This document shows, piece after piece, positions 20,858-33,018 of a DNA stretch of 64,000 bases (position 1 is the stretch's first letter; every line of letters starts with the position of its first letter). The stretch is from Selaginella moellendorffii (Eukaryota > Streptophyta > Lycopodiopsida > Selaginellales > Selaginellaceae), in assembly GCF_000143415.4 (NCBI RefSeq), contig NW_003314424.1:139208-203207 (forward strand), read 5' to 3'. The notes beneath the pieces were generated by a model that searched no databases, was not told the origin of the DNA, and saw only the letters and a program-made list of their open reading frames with translations. Made by a program: the position numbers and the translations under genes.

Positions 20858-21010
20858 GAGATTTTCCTTGTTGGCTAGAGCAATATCCTTTCCAGCTGCT
20901 ATTGCTGCTACTGTAGGCTGCAAAGAATATTATTGTACATGTCTAAGTGCTTGAAGAACAAACTTTCGTGTACGCTTACCTTGAGGCTAGCACAACCAAC
21001 CATTCCTAGG
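20858..21010 (-). pseudogene. DXR gene, inverted middle piece with an intron
   Basis: On the minus strand GMVGCASLK (21010-20980) is followed by a GT-AG intron and PTVAAIAAGKDIALANKE (20917 to about 20860). In DXR this block lies between the 5' piece (ending HPEAVEVVA) and the piece AGSPYVLPL. Here it is flipped and placed after it, so the two meet head to head near 20858. It lies just beyond the stop codon of the NTPase gene. Confidence 0.85.
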
Positions 21011-21038
21011 CTTGAACGTGTCCGCGGTGAAGACCCAG

Positions 21039-22382
21039 TCACGGTTGGTCGGATCCTTTCTTCAGCTGCAAGGACATTAGCTTCTTTGCCTGCTCGAAGT
21101 CCCACCACAAGCTCCCCACCACCCAGATCGGCTCAAAGAACCTGGTCGAAGAGGAGCTGCGCTCTTGCATTTGCGGAGGGATGACGAGGCCGAGCTTTCC
21201 GGCAGTATCTGCTACCAGTCCGAACACCTTTAAGTTGCGCGGAATGCACGAAAAAAACCTCCTGCAGGTCAGGAATGAACCGGCTACCTGTCCAAACCAT
21301 GAAGACACCTTGTCCATGCAGACAATGATCTTCTTATCCGGTACGAAAGTCTTGTTGGCCGTCTTCCGGATCCAGTGAGTTAGCTTCACACCATCCCAGT
21401 CCTGTCCTGGACCCGGCTTGGACACACGCACCTCCTCCAGCACCTCCCCACGGAGTTTAAGGTAGCTGGAGGAAAGAGCACCAGCAGCACAAAGTCAGCA
21501 AGCAAAAAGAGAAGATAGGAGAAGATAGTCGCGTACCTTTTAGCCACGGGTTCGCCAAAGTGTGGCTCCGACTGCTCCTTCATCCACTCCTCCGGAGATT
21601 TCTCTTTGATCTGAGTTAAAATGGCGAGAACCCATGCTGCCACGGCGTGTGGATCGTTGCTCATTTTGCTACTAATCAGCTGCTGCGCCACAGCACTTCG
21701 ATCCGGGATGCCTGTAGACCCGATCTTGAGAAAGGAGACGTACACTACGTAGAAGCCCTTGGTGGCCAGCTCTCGCATGGTTCTTGACTTTCCCCACCCA
21801 GAGCTCTGCAGCACCATCGTCCATGCTGCAAGCTGCCCCATATCGTTGTGCCACTCGTCAAACAAGCCATTGATAACCTCTGCAACGTAGTCCAACACTT
21901 TGCAAGGATCCTGGTAAGGGCGATCCCAGGCCACCTGTAGCGCCTCCTTGACACTCAGTGGGTAGTCAACTTTTGGACGTACTGTGGTTGGAGATGCATA
22001 CTCAAGCACGGCCAAGACGAGTCCCCGGCGTTTTGAATCGCTGTGAGCAGCCCTTCCATCCATTCCTGATTTCAACAGTAGAGGATCGTCCCAAGGGACG
22101 ACGGTGGTGAGCCATGTGAAGAGGTTATCCGAGATATTGGCAGTGATGGATCAAACGGGGGCATACCCCGGGCCAGTTTCTCAAGAGCGTCGCGCTGGCT
22201 TGCAGGAAGTGCTGGGTGAGAGAGGCATGAGACACAAGATAGGCAGCGTCATATTGCGTACATACCACAAACATACACGTCGCGTGAGGGCGCAAGAGTG
22301 CGTCGCCATGCTCCTTGTTCAGCTCCTCCGCCGAGACAGTGTTAGGAACCGCAAGATTCGCACCGTCAAACTCCCATCGCAC
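21039..22382 (-). CDS. P-loop NTPase of a fungal/oomycete-like family
   Basis: Four exons (22382-22277, 22211-22167, 22065-21537, 21465-21039; GT-AG introns of 65, 101 and 71 nt) give 368 residues in one frame. The centre has a Walker A-like loop, SSGWGKSRTMRELA, then GFYVVYVSFLKIGSTGIPDR. Later come KKIIVCMDKVSSWFG (a possible Walker B strand) and PRNLKVFGLVADTAGKLG with FFEPIWVV. This pattern recalls large NTPase families found in fungi and in oomycete Crinkler-type proteins, named from memory of the pattern and not proven. The function is unknown. The C-terminus ends abruptly beside an inverted DXR piece, and a likely continuation survives only in the pseudogene at 15.7 kb, so the gene may be 3'-truncated. 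It lies 98 bp downstream of CRWN on the same strand, and decayed copies of both occur twice more in the window. Confidence 0.6.
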
Positions 22383-22480
22383 TCCGCCATCCCTAGTTCT
22401 ACCAGGGTTTCCTACAAAACCTGATGTTGGAGACTGACTAAATCAAATTCCATTCTATAAGGATATACATACAACCCAAA

Positions 22481-25400
22481 CTACGTCGTCATAAACGTCC
22501 ATAGTTTCTTTCTCAAGGGCTGAGAATCACCACTGTCGCCATCGCCTTCACTCATGCCTTCTTCGTCATCATCCACTTCTTCATCCATCTCCATTTCCTC
22601 CTCCTCCTCCTCCTCCTCCTCTTCTTCTGCCTCCTCATTGTCCTCGTCGTCTCCTCCTTGTGCTACTTCCTCCAGGCCCCCGTTCTCCACCTCTTCTGTC
22701 ACCACCTCCACAGCCACGAACTCCTCGATGAGGCTAACAGTTTGTGCGCCCTCGCCCTCCCCTCCTTCCAAACCTCGCAAGTCTTGGTTGCCTACTGTAG
22801 TTGCATTGACTTCCTGGTCCGCGTCTCCTGTGGTCGGTCCATCCTCGCTCACACCGTTACAAGCGCCACCGTCGTGGCTCTGCAAAACAAAACCAACCAA
22901 ACCAAAAAGTCACCTCATCACGCACGCACAGAAGAGGATGGGTATCTTACAGTAGCCGGGTCTTCACTCTTTTGCGATTTCTTGGTCGCCGAAGCTCCAT
23001 GCGTTCCTCCTTGTGTCGCCAGCATACTTGCACTGAAATCGGTAAAGCGCATTAGGACGTGATACAAGTGTTTCTAGACTTACATTGTGGAGTCCCTGAA
23101 GTTGTACCGAGGGGTAGAGTCGCCATTCATCGCAGACTGTGACGCCTCCCGCTGTTTCCTCTTTTTCCTTCCACTGGCTGTCGCCTCCGGGTTCACTGCA
23201 GCACCCTCGCTCTCTTCCAGCCGCCTCTTCTTCCCAACTGTCAGTTCTGCTTGGTCCACGTCTGCTACTGGCACCTTGTCCTCCTCGCCACCCTGAGAAA
23301 TGCTTTTCGGAAATATTCTGGACGCACAAGTTCGCAGCCATGACAATCGGCTCGGAGTGATGGTTCGACTTGGAGTAGAGCTTGGAAGGGGCTGCAACTC
23401 GTTCTCGGACGAAATCCTCCTGGCGGACATAACTTCCCCATCGTTGGCGTTCTTCTGTGAAGGTTGTTGCTCTGACATCCTTAAGCTGTCCTCGAGTTCC
23501 TTCAGGTCCTCCTTTAGCTTCCTCTGCCTCTCTGCTTCTTGCAGTACTTCTTGCCTTTCCGCCCGCAAAGCTTCTCGTTGCTCCTTCAGCTTCTCCCTCT
23601 GGACTTGTAACTCGTGTATATCCTTCTTTATTTCTTCCCATTCAGCTTCAGCAAGCTCGCGCTGTCCAATTATCGCCAACCGCTCCTTCTCAAGACTCCG
23701 CTTCTCGGACTCCACGCCATCCAAATCCTTTCTAGCTTTTTCACTTATCTGTGCCACCTCTTGGCGCTCCTTCTGAACTTGTGACAGTAAGCGAGCTTCC
23801 CGCTCCTCTGCTTGCTTCTCCATCTCCTCCACTTTCTTGGCCATGTTCCGTTCAAGCTCAGCATGCCGCAGATCAACATCACGGATCAGCTCTTCCCTCT
23901 CCCTTTCGAGCCTAGACAAAATCTCAGCTTTCTCCAGCTCTGCAGTTCGCGCCAGAGCTTCCCTTTCAAGTGCCAAGGTCTCCATTTCCCTGTCCACCTG
24001 CTCGCGGAGCTCTCGCCTTTCCTGCTTTAGCCGTTCCTCCTCGTCATGCAGCCACTTCATTGACTGGTTTTTACTCGCCTCGAAGTGATCGATTTCGTTC
24101 GTAAGCCTGTCCTTCCTTTCATCGAGTAACTCCCACTGAGCCTCGAACTTCTCCTTGTCTTTCTTAAGCTCGTCGGATTCTGTCGTTAAGTCTTGTTTAC
24201 GTACCCGAAAATCGTCTATCTCCTCTTTCAACCGCAGCTGAACCTTGAGAAGATCTTCCCTCTCCTTCTCGATCACATTAAGCTTCTCCTTCTCCTCCTG
24301 AATCTGCATCTTGACCCCCTCGAGTTCATCTTTCTCGGAAGCTAACGCCAGACGAAGCGCGGAAATCTCCTTCTCAAAGTCGGCCTTCTTTGTCCTTAAA
24401 GCCTGCTCGTTCTCATCCAGGGTCCTCGAGATATCCTCCTACCATGCAGAAACAAATAAGCGCGTGAGGCACATAGAATACAATGTTTACCAGGCTTTGC
24501 TTTGACACAGCCAAAAGATTCTCCCGAGTACTCAAACTGGCTTCTAGATCAACAAGACGTTCCTTTTCCTTCGCGTTTGCTTGTTCAAGTTCTCGTACCA
24601 TCTGCTCGTGTTGTTCAAATGCCTGGAAGAATGATAACAGGAATAGATACTTTAGCAGGCAGAACACAGTTCTTTTGCTCACCCTGTCCCTGCTGGCAAG
24701 CTTCTCTTGTAGCAGCAAGATTTCCTGTTCCTTCTTTGTTGCAGCATTCTCCCTTTCCACAGCAGCCTGTGTAAAAGTATAAGACAAACATAAAAACAGA
24801 AACGTGTCGTATCGCATTCACTAACCTCCTCTCTCAGTGAAAGCGCAGACAGCAAAGCACTATACTCTGCCTGTTCTTGCCGTAGTGCAGAACGGTCCTT
24901 TTCTAGAACCTTTCTTGCTTCATCCAGGTCCCTCTCAAGTTTCGTAAGTGCATCATCCCTCTGTTGCATGTACTCCTCTCTCTTGTTCAGAAGCTTCTCG
25001 TTCTCCACAAATCTAGCCTGACTCTCTTCGAGGGTGCGTTCCCAGCCCTTGAGGTTCTGCTTTTCATGTTCAAGCTCCAGCTTATGCGCCCCGCACCTTT
25101 AACAAAGACTCTCAACTGTCAGAAGCGGGTTCCAGAAGATAAAAGGGCTTACTCTGCCAGAAAACTGTGCCGCTGCCTTCTCAAGGCGTCTTCACGAGAC
25201 TCGACTTCCTGCAGCTTTCTTTCCGCGTCAGCGTGCTTCCTGTTTGCTTTCGCAAGCAACGCCTCCGCGGAATGTAGCTTAGACTCCGCCTCGAGCAGCT
25301 TTTCTTCAGCGCTCATTGCCGTTGCCTTGCCTTGTTGAAACTGCGTAGCAGCGGCTGCCTTGGCTTCAGCGACTTCCTCGTGCATTTCTTTGAGGGCCTT

Positions 25401-26025
25401 CTCGAGCTGGACACAAACGGCAAAGGTTGTGACAAGTGAAGAGAGAGCAATGGCGCTGTAGCTTACGTCGGCCACGCATTTCTTCTCGGTGGTGACAGCA
25501 CGCTTCAGAGAATCCTCGCGCCTCTCCGCCTCTTGCAGCGCAATCATGTGAGCGGATTGTTCCCGCTTGAGCCCATCTCTCGTCTCGTCAATCACGCTCT
25601 TGAGACGCTCCGACTCGCCGCGCAGCTTGTTGGATTCCAGGAGCAGCAGCCCCATCTGGTACTGGTAGTCGTACAGCTGGAGATCCAGGCCGAGCGTCGC
25701 GTGAGACCAAGACTACCCGGAAAGAAACAAGACCCACCTCAGTTTCGAGCTTGGAGATATGAGCGAGGAGAGCATTGCGATCCTTGAGCTCCAGCGATTC
25801 TTGGTCCAGCGCACCCGCTTCCCGGAATGTCTGCCAGATCTCGCTGCTGGACTTGCCCGCGCCATCTCCTGCGCCATTCCCAGCTAGGGTTCCGTCCGCG
25901 GACTGGTGCTGCTGCCGCCCATCTGGTGGGGAGGAGGAAGCAAACCTGACCTCTCGCCTTTCCGTGGACACAGAGAAGCCAGCTCCCCGGTTGGGCGTCG
26001 CGCCGCGCCTGTGCGGGGTAAACAT
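22481..26025 (-). CDS. CRWN/NMCP nuclear lamina coiled-coil protein
   Basis: Nine exons (26025-25738, 25676-25467, 25406-25153, 25096-24826, 24766-24683, 24622-24491, 24438-23084, 23032-22951, 22879-22481) encode 1,024 residues. The start MFTPHRRG matches the conserved start of plant CROWDED NUCLEI / NMCP proteins. The head is followed by IWQTFREAGALDQESLELKD and LYDYQYQMGLLLLESNKL, then about 650 residues of coiled coil. The C-terminal SWLRTCASRIFPKSI motif and basic signals (GKKRRLEES, SGRKKRKQ) come next, then RYNFRDS, and a very acidic tail with a long Glu run encoded by a GAG repeat (22590-22640). CRWN proteins line the inner nuclear envelope and shape nuclei. The ATG at 26025 is preferred over upstream non-ATG codons. 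Start codons of CRWN and the divergent tRNA ligase are 430 bp apart. Confidence 0.93.
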
Positions 26026-26455
26026 CGCGCTCTCTTTCTCTTCTCGCAACCAAAAGCCCTAAACCCGTCTATCGGGACATTTCGCTAGAGAGCGGAATAT
26101 TCCCCCGACGCTTAAACCCTGGCTAACCCTCATAGGTCTCGCGATTGGCAATGTGTGGAGGGAGGGGCTCTCTCTCCTCGTCTTCGTCTTCCTGGCTAGG
26201 AGAAGAATAGGGCTTCGATGAAAGGCGTCCGAGGCAAGGGCATCTCCTCATTCTTCCGTGTCTCTTCCTCCCCGCTCTGCCACACTCCCACTCTCGCCCC
26301 CCATCTCTGGAGGCATTGCGTGCCATTCGGCGCCAGATTTCCAGCGCTATCCCTGCCATCGGTGCCGCGGCGTGAGCTATGGCAAGTGATTGCGAGTGAC
26401 GAGGTATATAAGCTGTGCATGCCTTGGCATTTAGGTTAACCTAGTCTGTGTTTGT

Positions 26456-29400
26456 ATGAAGAGGAAGATGCCTTCACAGCGCGGGCGAAAAGCCAAGACC
26501 GCCGCCAGCGACGGTGCTACTGTCTGGGTGCCAAAGGCAACAATCTCCACATCTGCGCAGCAACAGCGTCCCTCCTCGCAGGCCGCCGTGGCCGAGCCCA
26601 TGACCGAGACGGCCTATCCCGCCAAAAAGGGCCAGACCAAAGTCAAGTCGGAAGTTCGGGCCACCTTCTATCCCAAGTTTGAGAATGAAAAGTCCGATCA
26701 AGAGGTACTGCCTTGTCTTTCTACTCGTTTGGTTTATAGGATTGCCTTGGTAGATCCGAAGTCGGATGATCGAGGTGGTGGCTTCCGGCAGAGGTGTTGT
26801 GGAGGTGAGTTCCCGAGCAGTGAAAAGAAGCTTGCTTATCCAGGGTTGTGTAGGTCACCTTGAAACATTCTGGATCCCTGTTTATGTACGCTGGTGATGG
26901 ACAGGCTTTCGCGAAAAACAGCTATGGAAATCTGTAAGGCGGTTTACTCTTGGCCTGGTTTTCACGTTGTTTGTTTTTTGCTTGTGCCAGATATACGGCT
27001 GTTGGTGTGTATGTTCTGGGAAAAACCCTCGAACAAGCATGGGGCGATCAAGCCAAAGCCAAGCAGAGAGAATTCAATGCGTACCTTAAGGTTTTCCCAG
27101 GGTTTTTGCCAATGGTATCATGTCAAACTGGTTTTTATTTCCCAGGAACACCGTATTTCAATCTCCATGGAACTTGTGACGGCTGTGCTTGGTGATCACG
27201 GTCAAAGGCCTCTCAAAGATTACGGTCTGATGTCTGTTATTCTTTTAACAACGGCACTGACTTCTACCTCGTTACATGAACAGTGGTGGTGACAGCAGTT
27301 ACAGAGCTTACAGGCCGTCCCAGATTTTTTTCTACCCCCGATCTTGTGGAATTCTGCAGGAAGTGGCGTCTTCCAACGAATGAGGTGTGGTTATTCTCCA
27401 CAAGGTATGTGTACGATCTACTTGATCTGTCATTGCGAATGAATTTCTCGTCAGGAAGTCCGCCTCAACATGTTTCGCGGCTTACGACGTCTTATGTGAG
27501 CAGAGCATTTATACGCTTGTTCGCGACAACTTCAACAAAATTGCAGATGCGACTGTCCCAGGTATTTGTTTCTCTTCTACTTGCGTTTCTCTTGAATGTT
27601 TCCTTCTTGTGGTGTAGGCACCGAAAGTCATGCCGTAGTGCAAGGGGAAATACTGGAGGGACTGGTTGCTCGTATCGTTTCTTTTGAAAGTGGCAAGAAG
27701 CTAAAGCTTGTCGCTGAGAAATATCCTGTTCCAGATCATGCACCTGGTAAATGTATCGCTTCAGTTTTGATTGGTATGTTTACGATCGGGCTCTTGCAGG
27801 TGCTTACACTGCGCCTGGTCTCCGTGAAATATGCATGGCAAACAGGCAGTCTGAGAAAGAGGTACAGGGTAGCTCTTGACGTACGGACTAATGATCATGT
27901 CGTCCAATTTTTCAGCAAAGCAAGGCTCTTTTGAAGGCTGTTGGCACCGACTTTTGCTCGGACTGGAATGCATGGTTTGACAAGGAAAATGATGCTACTC
28001 AGACAGCGTGGCTAAACAAATTTCTACAAACACCTCCTGCGGATGATCCCACAGCTAAACTTCAGGTACCACTATGTTCTTTTGTTCTGCCTCTAAACTT
28101 CTATGGGCAGGAAATGGTGAACTTGCTACGCCAAAAAAATATGCGCGTGAGGTTTAAATGTCAGTCTCGCCAAGGCTCGGAGAACGAGTTCACAATGACT
28201 ATTCATGTACTACAAGACTCTGTATTTAGAAGATATCAGAAGGAGATGCAGTATGTGATTTTCTTTCTGCCGCATTCTCTAATAATTTCTGTGCAGGTAC
28301 AATCCAAGCCTATGGCCTTTATACAGAGGTGCGGTTTTTTTAACAAGGAAACTTCATAACATCTGACTTTTATATGTTTCTACAGGTTTCTTTGTGGATG
28401 TTATGTTAACCAAAGACTCGCAAAACAATTCTTCTTCTTCTAATGAGACGGAAGAAGTGACTTTGGGACACCTAGACCAAGATGCAATGGCGGATGATGC
28501 TGAGCACTTGATGGTGAAATTGAAGTTCTTGACATACAAGGTAACACGTTTTTTGCTTGTCTTCTTATGTGGTAACCTCAACTGGATGGTCTTTTCTCTC
28601 TCTTTCAGATTCGTACGTTCCTTATTCGTAATGGTATTGATATTCTGTTTAATAAGGGGAAGCAGGGTTATAAAGACTATTATTTCAGGTACTTTGGATT
28701 CGAAGTTTTGGGCTCAGCTTATGTTTATTTGCCAGGCAAATGCAAATCTGGGGCACTTCTGCGGAAAAGCAGCGAGAACTTTCCAGGATGTTGGATGAAT
28801 GGTATTTTGTTAGAATCGCTGATTGCAGCTGCTCATCCTCTTGCTTTCCAGGGCTTCACACATCACACAAAAGATTAAGATTGGCAAGCTCAAAGAAGGG
28901 TCCTATCTTTCAGAAGCCGAACCGTTTCTGAAAGCTTTTGCTAGTCGCAGTACAAAGAACCAGCTACTGGTTGGTCAAGCTGGTACTGATATTGACACCG
29001 CGGCGTACCTAGCTGCATCTCGTGAAGGTGATGACGAGGAAGGTGATCTTAAACAAGACGTTGGAGCTTCGCCGGATGTGCCGATTTCCCGTGAAGGCAT
29101 CAAGGCTAAGGGTCTGCTCGTGTTTTTTCCTGGTACTTGCTTACTATCGTTTATCGTGAATCGCTTAACGTCAACTTTTCTCTTTGTAGGAATACCTGGG
29201 TGCGCAAAATCTGCTCTTTGCAAGGAGATTATCAGCACTCCAGGTGGCATCGGTGATAAAAGACCGATGAAAAGCTTAATGGGAGACATGATAAAGGGTA
29301 TGGCGTTGCTATGAGCGACTGACTCAATATTGAGCGTCATCTCGTTGCAGGACGTTACTGGCCGAAGCTTGAAGAGGAAAGAAAGAAAAATCCAAACGTA

Positions 29401-30960
29401 ATTACTCTGGCTGATAAGAATGCTCCGACTGCGGATGTGTGGAAGCTGGTAAGTATTTTGTTTTAGCCTGTACTACTACTCAAGCACCGTTTCAGGTGAC
29501 CGATATTTGCAAGTCAACTGATGCCATTGCGGTTCCCATAGTTCCTGACTCTGAAGGTTTGACGGCTTGTATAAGCAGAGGAACTTCTAATCATCGTGGT
29601 TATTTCAGGCACGGATTCAAATCCATTTTCTTTGGATGCCCTTGCCGTTTTTATTTTCCGAGTACTTCACCGAGAGCAGCATCCGGTAGGCTTTCGTATT
29701 TTGAGGCGCTGCTTTTTCTTTACTGCCTGTTTGTCGCAGGGCAACCTTGACAAAAACTCCCCATATCCTGGATATGTGCTTATGATGTTCTACAACCTGT
29801 ACGATGGGATGGTCTGTATTCTTTTCTTTTCTTCATTTTGTTTTCTTTCCTTACTAGCACGATAATTTTGTGTATAGGATCGAAGTGAATTTGACGCGGA
29901 GCTACACAAGCGGTTTGGCTATCTGATCAAATTTCCCTTGTTGAAGCCGAATCGGTAAAATCTTGTCCTTTTTATCTCTACCGGAAGCGAGTTACGACGC
30001 GTGAATTCCAGACCTCCTTTGCCGGGACCTCTGAAAGCTGTGCTCGACGAAGGACTTGAGCTGTTCAGGAAACACGCCGCAAAGCATGGGAAGTAAGTCA
30101 TCTGATGGTTTGTGGTTGTTATTCTAAGTTTCCCACTTCGCAGGGCGGATCCATCGAAGGGAAGCTTCAAGGGAGAGTGGGACGCATGGGAGAAAAAACT
30201 GAAGGACACCATGCTTGCACATTCGGCACACATAAATGGCATTCAGGTAAAACCGTTTTTTCGATTGACAGTAGTTTACAGAGGTGCGCTTGCAGGTTCC
30301 CTTCGAAGATGTTGTCAAATCTGTTCGAGAGAAGCTTCGTGATGTGGTTACTGGCAACGTTCAAGTTCACATGCCAGATACCCAGGAGCGTAAGTTTCGT
30401 GCATTCAATTACGCTGCGGTCTCCTTACCTGTGGATGGCATTTTGAGCGCTCTGGCCAAGGTAAGTGTCCTAAAGTTTTGAGAAGAATTTGGATTCACAA
30501 GTTGTGCTACAGGTATCGAGCGCAGACGCCGGAGCAAAGGCGTTTCTGGCTCCAAAGAATCTTAGCAACACCCTTCGTGCCGGGCATGTGACACTTGCGC
30601 ACGTTCGCTCTCACGGTGCGGCAGCGGTGGCGGAGTATGGCGCATACGTTGGGACGGAAGTGCCGGTTAAGTTCACAGCATTCTTGTACTGCCCAAGGAT
30701 GTGTGCTTTCGAGGCTCATCTAGACAGCAAAAGCGTGGCTTCCAAAAACCCAATGCCGCACGTCACGGTGAGTTTTTTCTTTTCTTTGATTCTCTTTATT
30801 TCACTGGACTGACCTTCGTTCCGCACAGTTATGGACCGCTCCTGGCACGCCACCCAAGGAGGCAGGATCGCTGGGCAAGCTAGCTGCGGAGGGCCAAGCT
30901 ACTCGAGTGGTGCTTCGGCAGCCAATCGTGGTGACGGGCAAGGTGGAGTTCAAGATGTGA
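26456..30960 (+). CDS. Plant tRNA ligase (RNL/RLG1)
   Basis: Twenty-seven exons, from 26456-26704 to 30829-30960, join into 1,036 residues without a break. The ligase domain carries RATFYPKFENEKSDQE near residue 75; the Lys in FYPKFENEK is the adenylated residue of plant tRNA ligases. It is followed by HSGSLFMYAG, YTAVGVYVLGKTLEQAWG, HRISISMELVTAVLGDHGQR and FCRKWRLPTNEVWLFSTR. The kinase domain has the P-loop GIPGCAKS (exon 17), then MGDMIKGRYWPKL and LADKNAP. The cyclic phosphodiesterase domain has two HVT motifs, in RAGHVTLAHVRSHG and NPMPHVTLW. The enzyme joins tRNA halves after intron removal and splices bZIP60 mRNA in the unfolded protein response. All introns are about 45-75 nt and GT-AG. 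Arabidopsis RNL is about 1,100 residues; the N-terminus here is shorter. Confidence 0.95.
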
Positions 30961-30974
30961 GAGAGTAGAGACTC

Positions 30975-30998
30975 TCAGAGAGAGAGAGAGAGAGAGAC
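30975..30998. repeat. (GA)n microsatellite in the tRNA ligase 3' region
   Basis: About eleven GA units, 15 bp after the tRNA ligase stop and in the interval before the convergent PR-1 gene. Confidence 0.85.
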
Positions 30999-31096
30999 AT
31001 AGGTGGTTTTTGTGAATACCCCTCACCCCCTGTGTAGAGTTGAGTGAGCGACTGTGGATCGCGCGAGATGAGAATTGGAGAGAGGTAGAGAGGTAG

Positions 31097-31621
31097 CTAG
31101 TAAGGCCTCTGGCCAATGTAGTTCCCTGGGGGATCGTAGTTGCAGATCATGAACACGTCCCCGTCGGCACAGGTGACTCTTGCGCATCCCACCCGCGTTG
31201 AGCTTCTCCACACGATCTGTGTGTAGTGGCCACAGTCGTCGTTGAAGAGGCACGAGTTGGAGTAGTAGTCATACCAGCGGCGCTCGTCCACCCAGGCGTC
31301 GACGGCCTCGGACGGGCTCCACGGCTTGCCCCGCCCCCAAAAGATGTTCTCGCCGTAGGGACCCCCCGAGTGCTGGAGATAGCAGTTGCCCGACGCCTGC
31401 TTCTGGTTTGCCCACCATTGCGCGTACGCTGCCAGCCGGTTGTCCCACACCAGCGGCGGAACACCCACGCTGTAGCGAGCTCGGTTCTGGCCGTAGAGGA
31501 ACTGCGCCACGAATGCGTTGTATCGGGGCGGCCAGTAGCTCGCGCCTGCCAGGAGCGAGCAATGCAGCACGTAGCACACGGCCACCACACAGTGGTATCT
31601 TCGATCAACCATGAATCTCAT
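31097..31621 (-). CDS. PR-1-like CAP protein, secreted
   Basis: A single exon of 174 residues. A hydrophobic N-terminus (VAVCYVLHCSLLAGASY) fits a signal peptide. The CAP domain then runs through VPPLVWDNRLAAYAQWWANQ, GGPYGENIFWG, DDCGHYTQIVWRSSTRVGCA and MICNYDPPGNYIGQRPY. CAP signatures 1 and 2 and the six Cys of plant PR-1 proteins appear present. PR-1 proteins are extracellular, bind sterols and are induced by pathogens; the tail of PR-1 can release a small peptide. The end here lacks an extended tail. Upstream lies a long TTC repeat. Confidence 0.92.
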   Translation of the reverse strand: MRFMVDRRYHCVVAVCYVLHCSLLAGASYWPPRYNAFVAQFLYGQNRARYSVGVPPLVWDNRLAAYAQWWANQKQASGNCYLQHSGGPYGENIFWGRGKPWSPSEAVDAWVDERRWYDYYSNSCLFNDDCGHYTQIVWRSSTRVGCARVTCADGDVFMICNYDPPGNYIGQRPY

Positions 31622-31721
31622 AGCATGAATGTATGTACGTAGTGTAAGTGTCTGTCTCTATCTATGTATCTATGTATCTATCTGTCTAGAGCCCGAGACG
31701 ACCCTGCTTCAAATGCCTACC

Positions 31722-31757
31722 TCTTCTTCTTCTTCTTCTTCTTCTTCTTCTTCTTCG
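31722..31757. repeat. (TTC)n microsatellite upstream of PR-1
   Basis: About twelve TTC units, roughly 100 bp upstream of the PR-1 start (GAA on the coding strand). TATC/TGTA-type simple repeats at 31650-31690 lie between it and the gene. Confidence 0.9.
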
Positions 31758-31759
31758 CT

Positions 31760-33018
31760 TCTGGGGGCTTTATAAACTATCTATCCGTCGTGCGAGCAGC
31801 CAGGAAGCTTTATGAGCGCCACTGTCCAATGCGAGTGCGTGGTTGAGTGGGAGGAGCTCTGTTGCTACAAGAGAAGCGGCGCTCTCTTTCTCTTTTTGCC
31901 ATTGCGCGGTGCCAGCCTTTACCAAGTCGTTGGAATCTCTGTTTGGCCCCGTAAAGTAGTATATATGCGATGCGCTCTGGCTGGCCGAGGGATGGTGAAA
32001 AGGATGGATTGGCAGCGAGCATTCCTTTGCTCCGCTCCGCTTGCAATGGCTGGCTTGATTGCACATGGGCGCAAGCGCGCGAGAACATGGATGTACACTC
32101 AATTCACACTTTAGCTGCCACCGCCTGACACAACACCCACCAGTTGAGCAGTCACCATTTCAAAAGCTTACAAGGCTTATAGGTGAGAAGACAAGCAAGA
32201 GGAGAGGAGAAAAGAGTGGCGCGCGACGAGGCGAGTGAGGCCTATAGCTAGGAAATCGGCTATTAGTCACTGTTTCAGAGTTAGGGGTCACGGGAGGCTC
32301 TTGGCTGTCTGCTTTCCTCCTCTGCCTGTACGCGAGCAGGACAGGATTGGTCAAAAAGCCGCGCGAATTCATTATTTGATCCAAGTCGAGCTGCTGCTCC
32401 AATGTGGATGGCTGGTCTCCATCCATGCTTTCTTCCAGGAAGACTTGTGCTAAACTAAACACTATTTTATTATCCAAAGCGTGGAAAATGTTTCCTCGAG
32501 TTCTTGAACATCGAGCATTTCTTGGCTGATTCGATCCCATTACCAACATTTTTGGCCAGCGTAAGCTTCTTGACAATGATAAATCGATGTTATTCCCATT
32601 ATCCATTATCATTATAGATTTACTCACCTCGACCATGAGAACACCACCATCCATCCGAAAAGTGGCCAGGAAAGATGATCACGTTCTACTCCGGTTGATA
32701 CTACTCGATCACTGTAACTACTATCCACCAGCAAGAATGGATGTTTAGCCGAAGACTAGGCGAGGTAAAAAGTGGTCACCTATGAGGAAGAATGTCGCAA
32801 TCTTGCTGATGTTTAGTACAGAAGGGAATTCCGCAAATCCTAATCCGAAAGAACCAGTAACATTGATTAATGCATGGATGAATGGAACACGTTTCTTTTC
32901 TCGATGGTGGATGAATCCGACCCTGGCGCGTCTGAAAGGCTCCCCATGGCGGAAGGCAGGCGCGGATCAAGCTCAGGTCGGCGCGATCGAAAAGCACCGT
33001 CGATAGATTTAGCCGGTC
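31760..33018. other. Intergenic region with weak open frames
   Basis: A minus-strand frame (32654-32160) contains MDGDQPSTLEQQLDLDQIMN, and a possible spliced piece nearby reads MDGGVLMVE then KLTLAKNVGNGIESAKK. A plus-strand frame at 32874-33056 reads MDEWNTFLFSMVDESDPGAS. None belongs to a family I recognise and no complete exon chain could be fixed. A small unknown gene is possible at 32160-32650. Confidence 0.3.

Noticed and set aside
26456-30960. SPT16/chromatin factor as identity for the 26-31 kb gene
   Set aside because: The joined exons show tRNA ligase motifs (FYPKFENEK, GIPGCAKS, two HVT motifs).
31640-31760. CRISPR-like array
   Set aside because: Only simple tetra- and trinucleotide microsatellites, without spacers; this is nuclear plant DNA.
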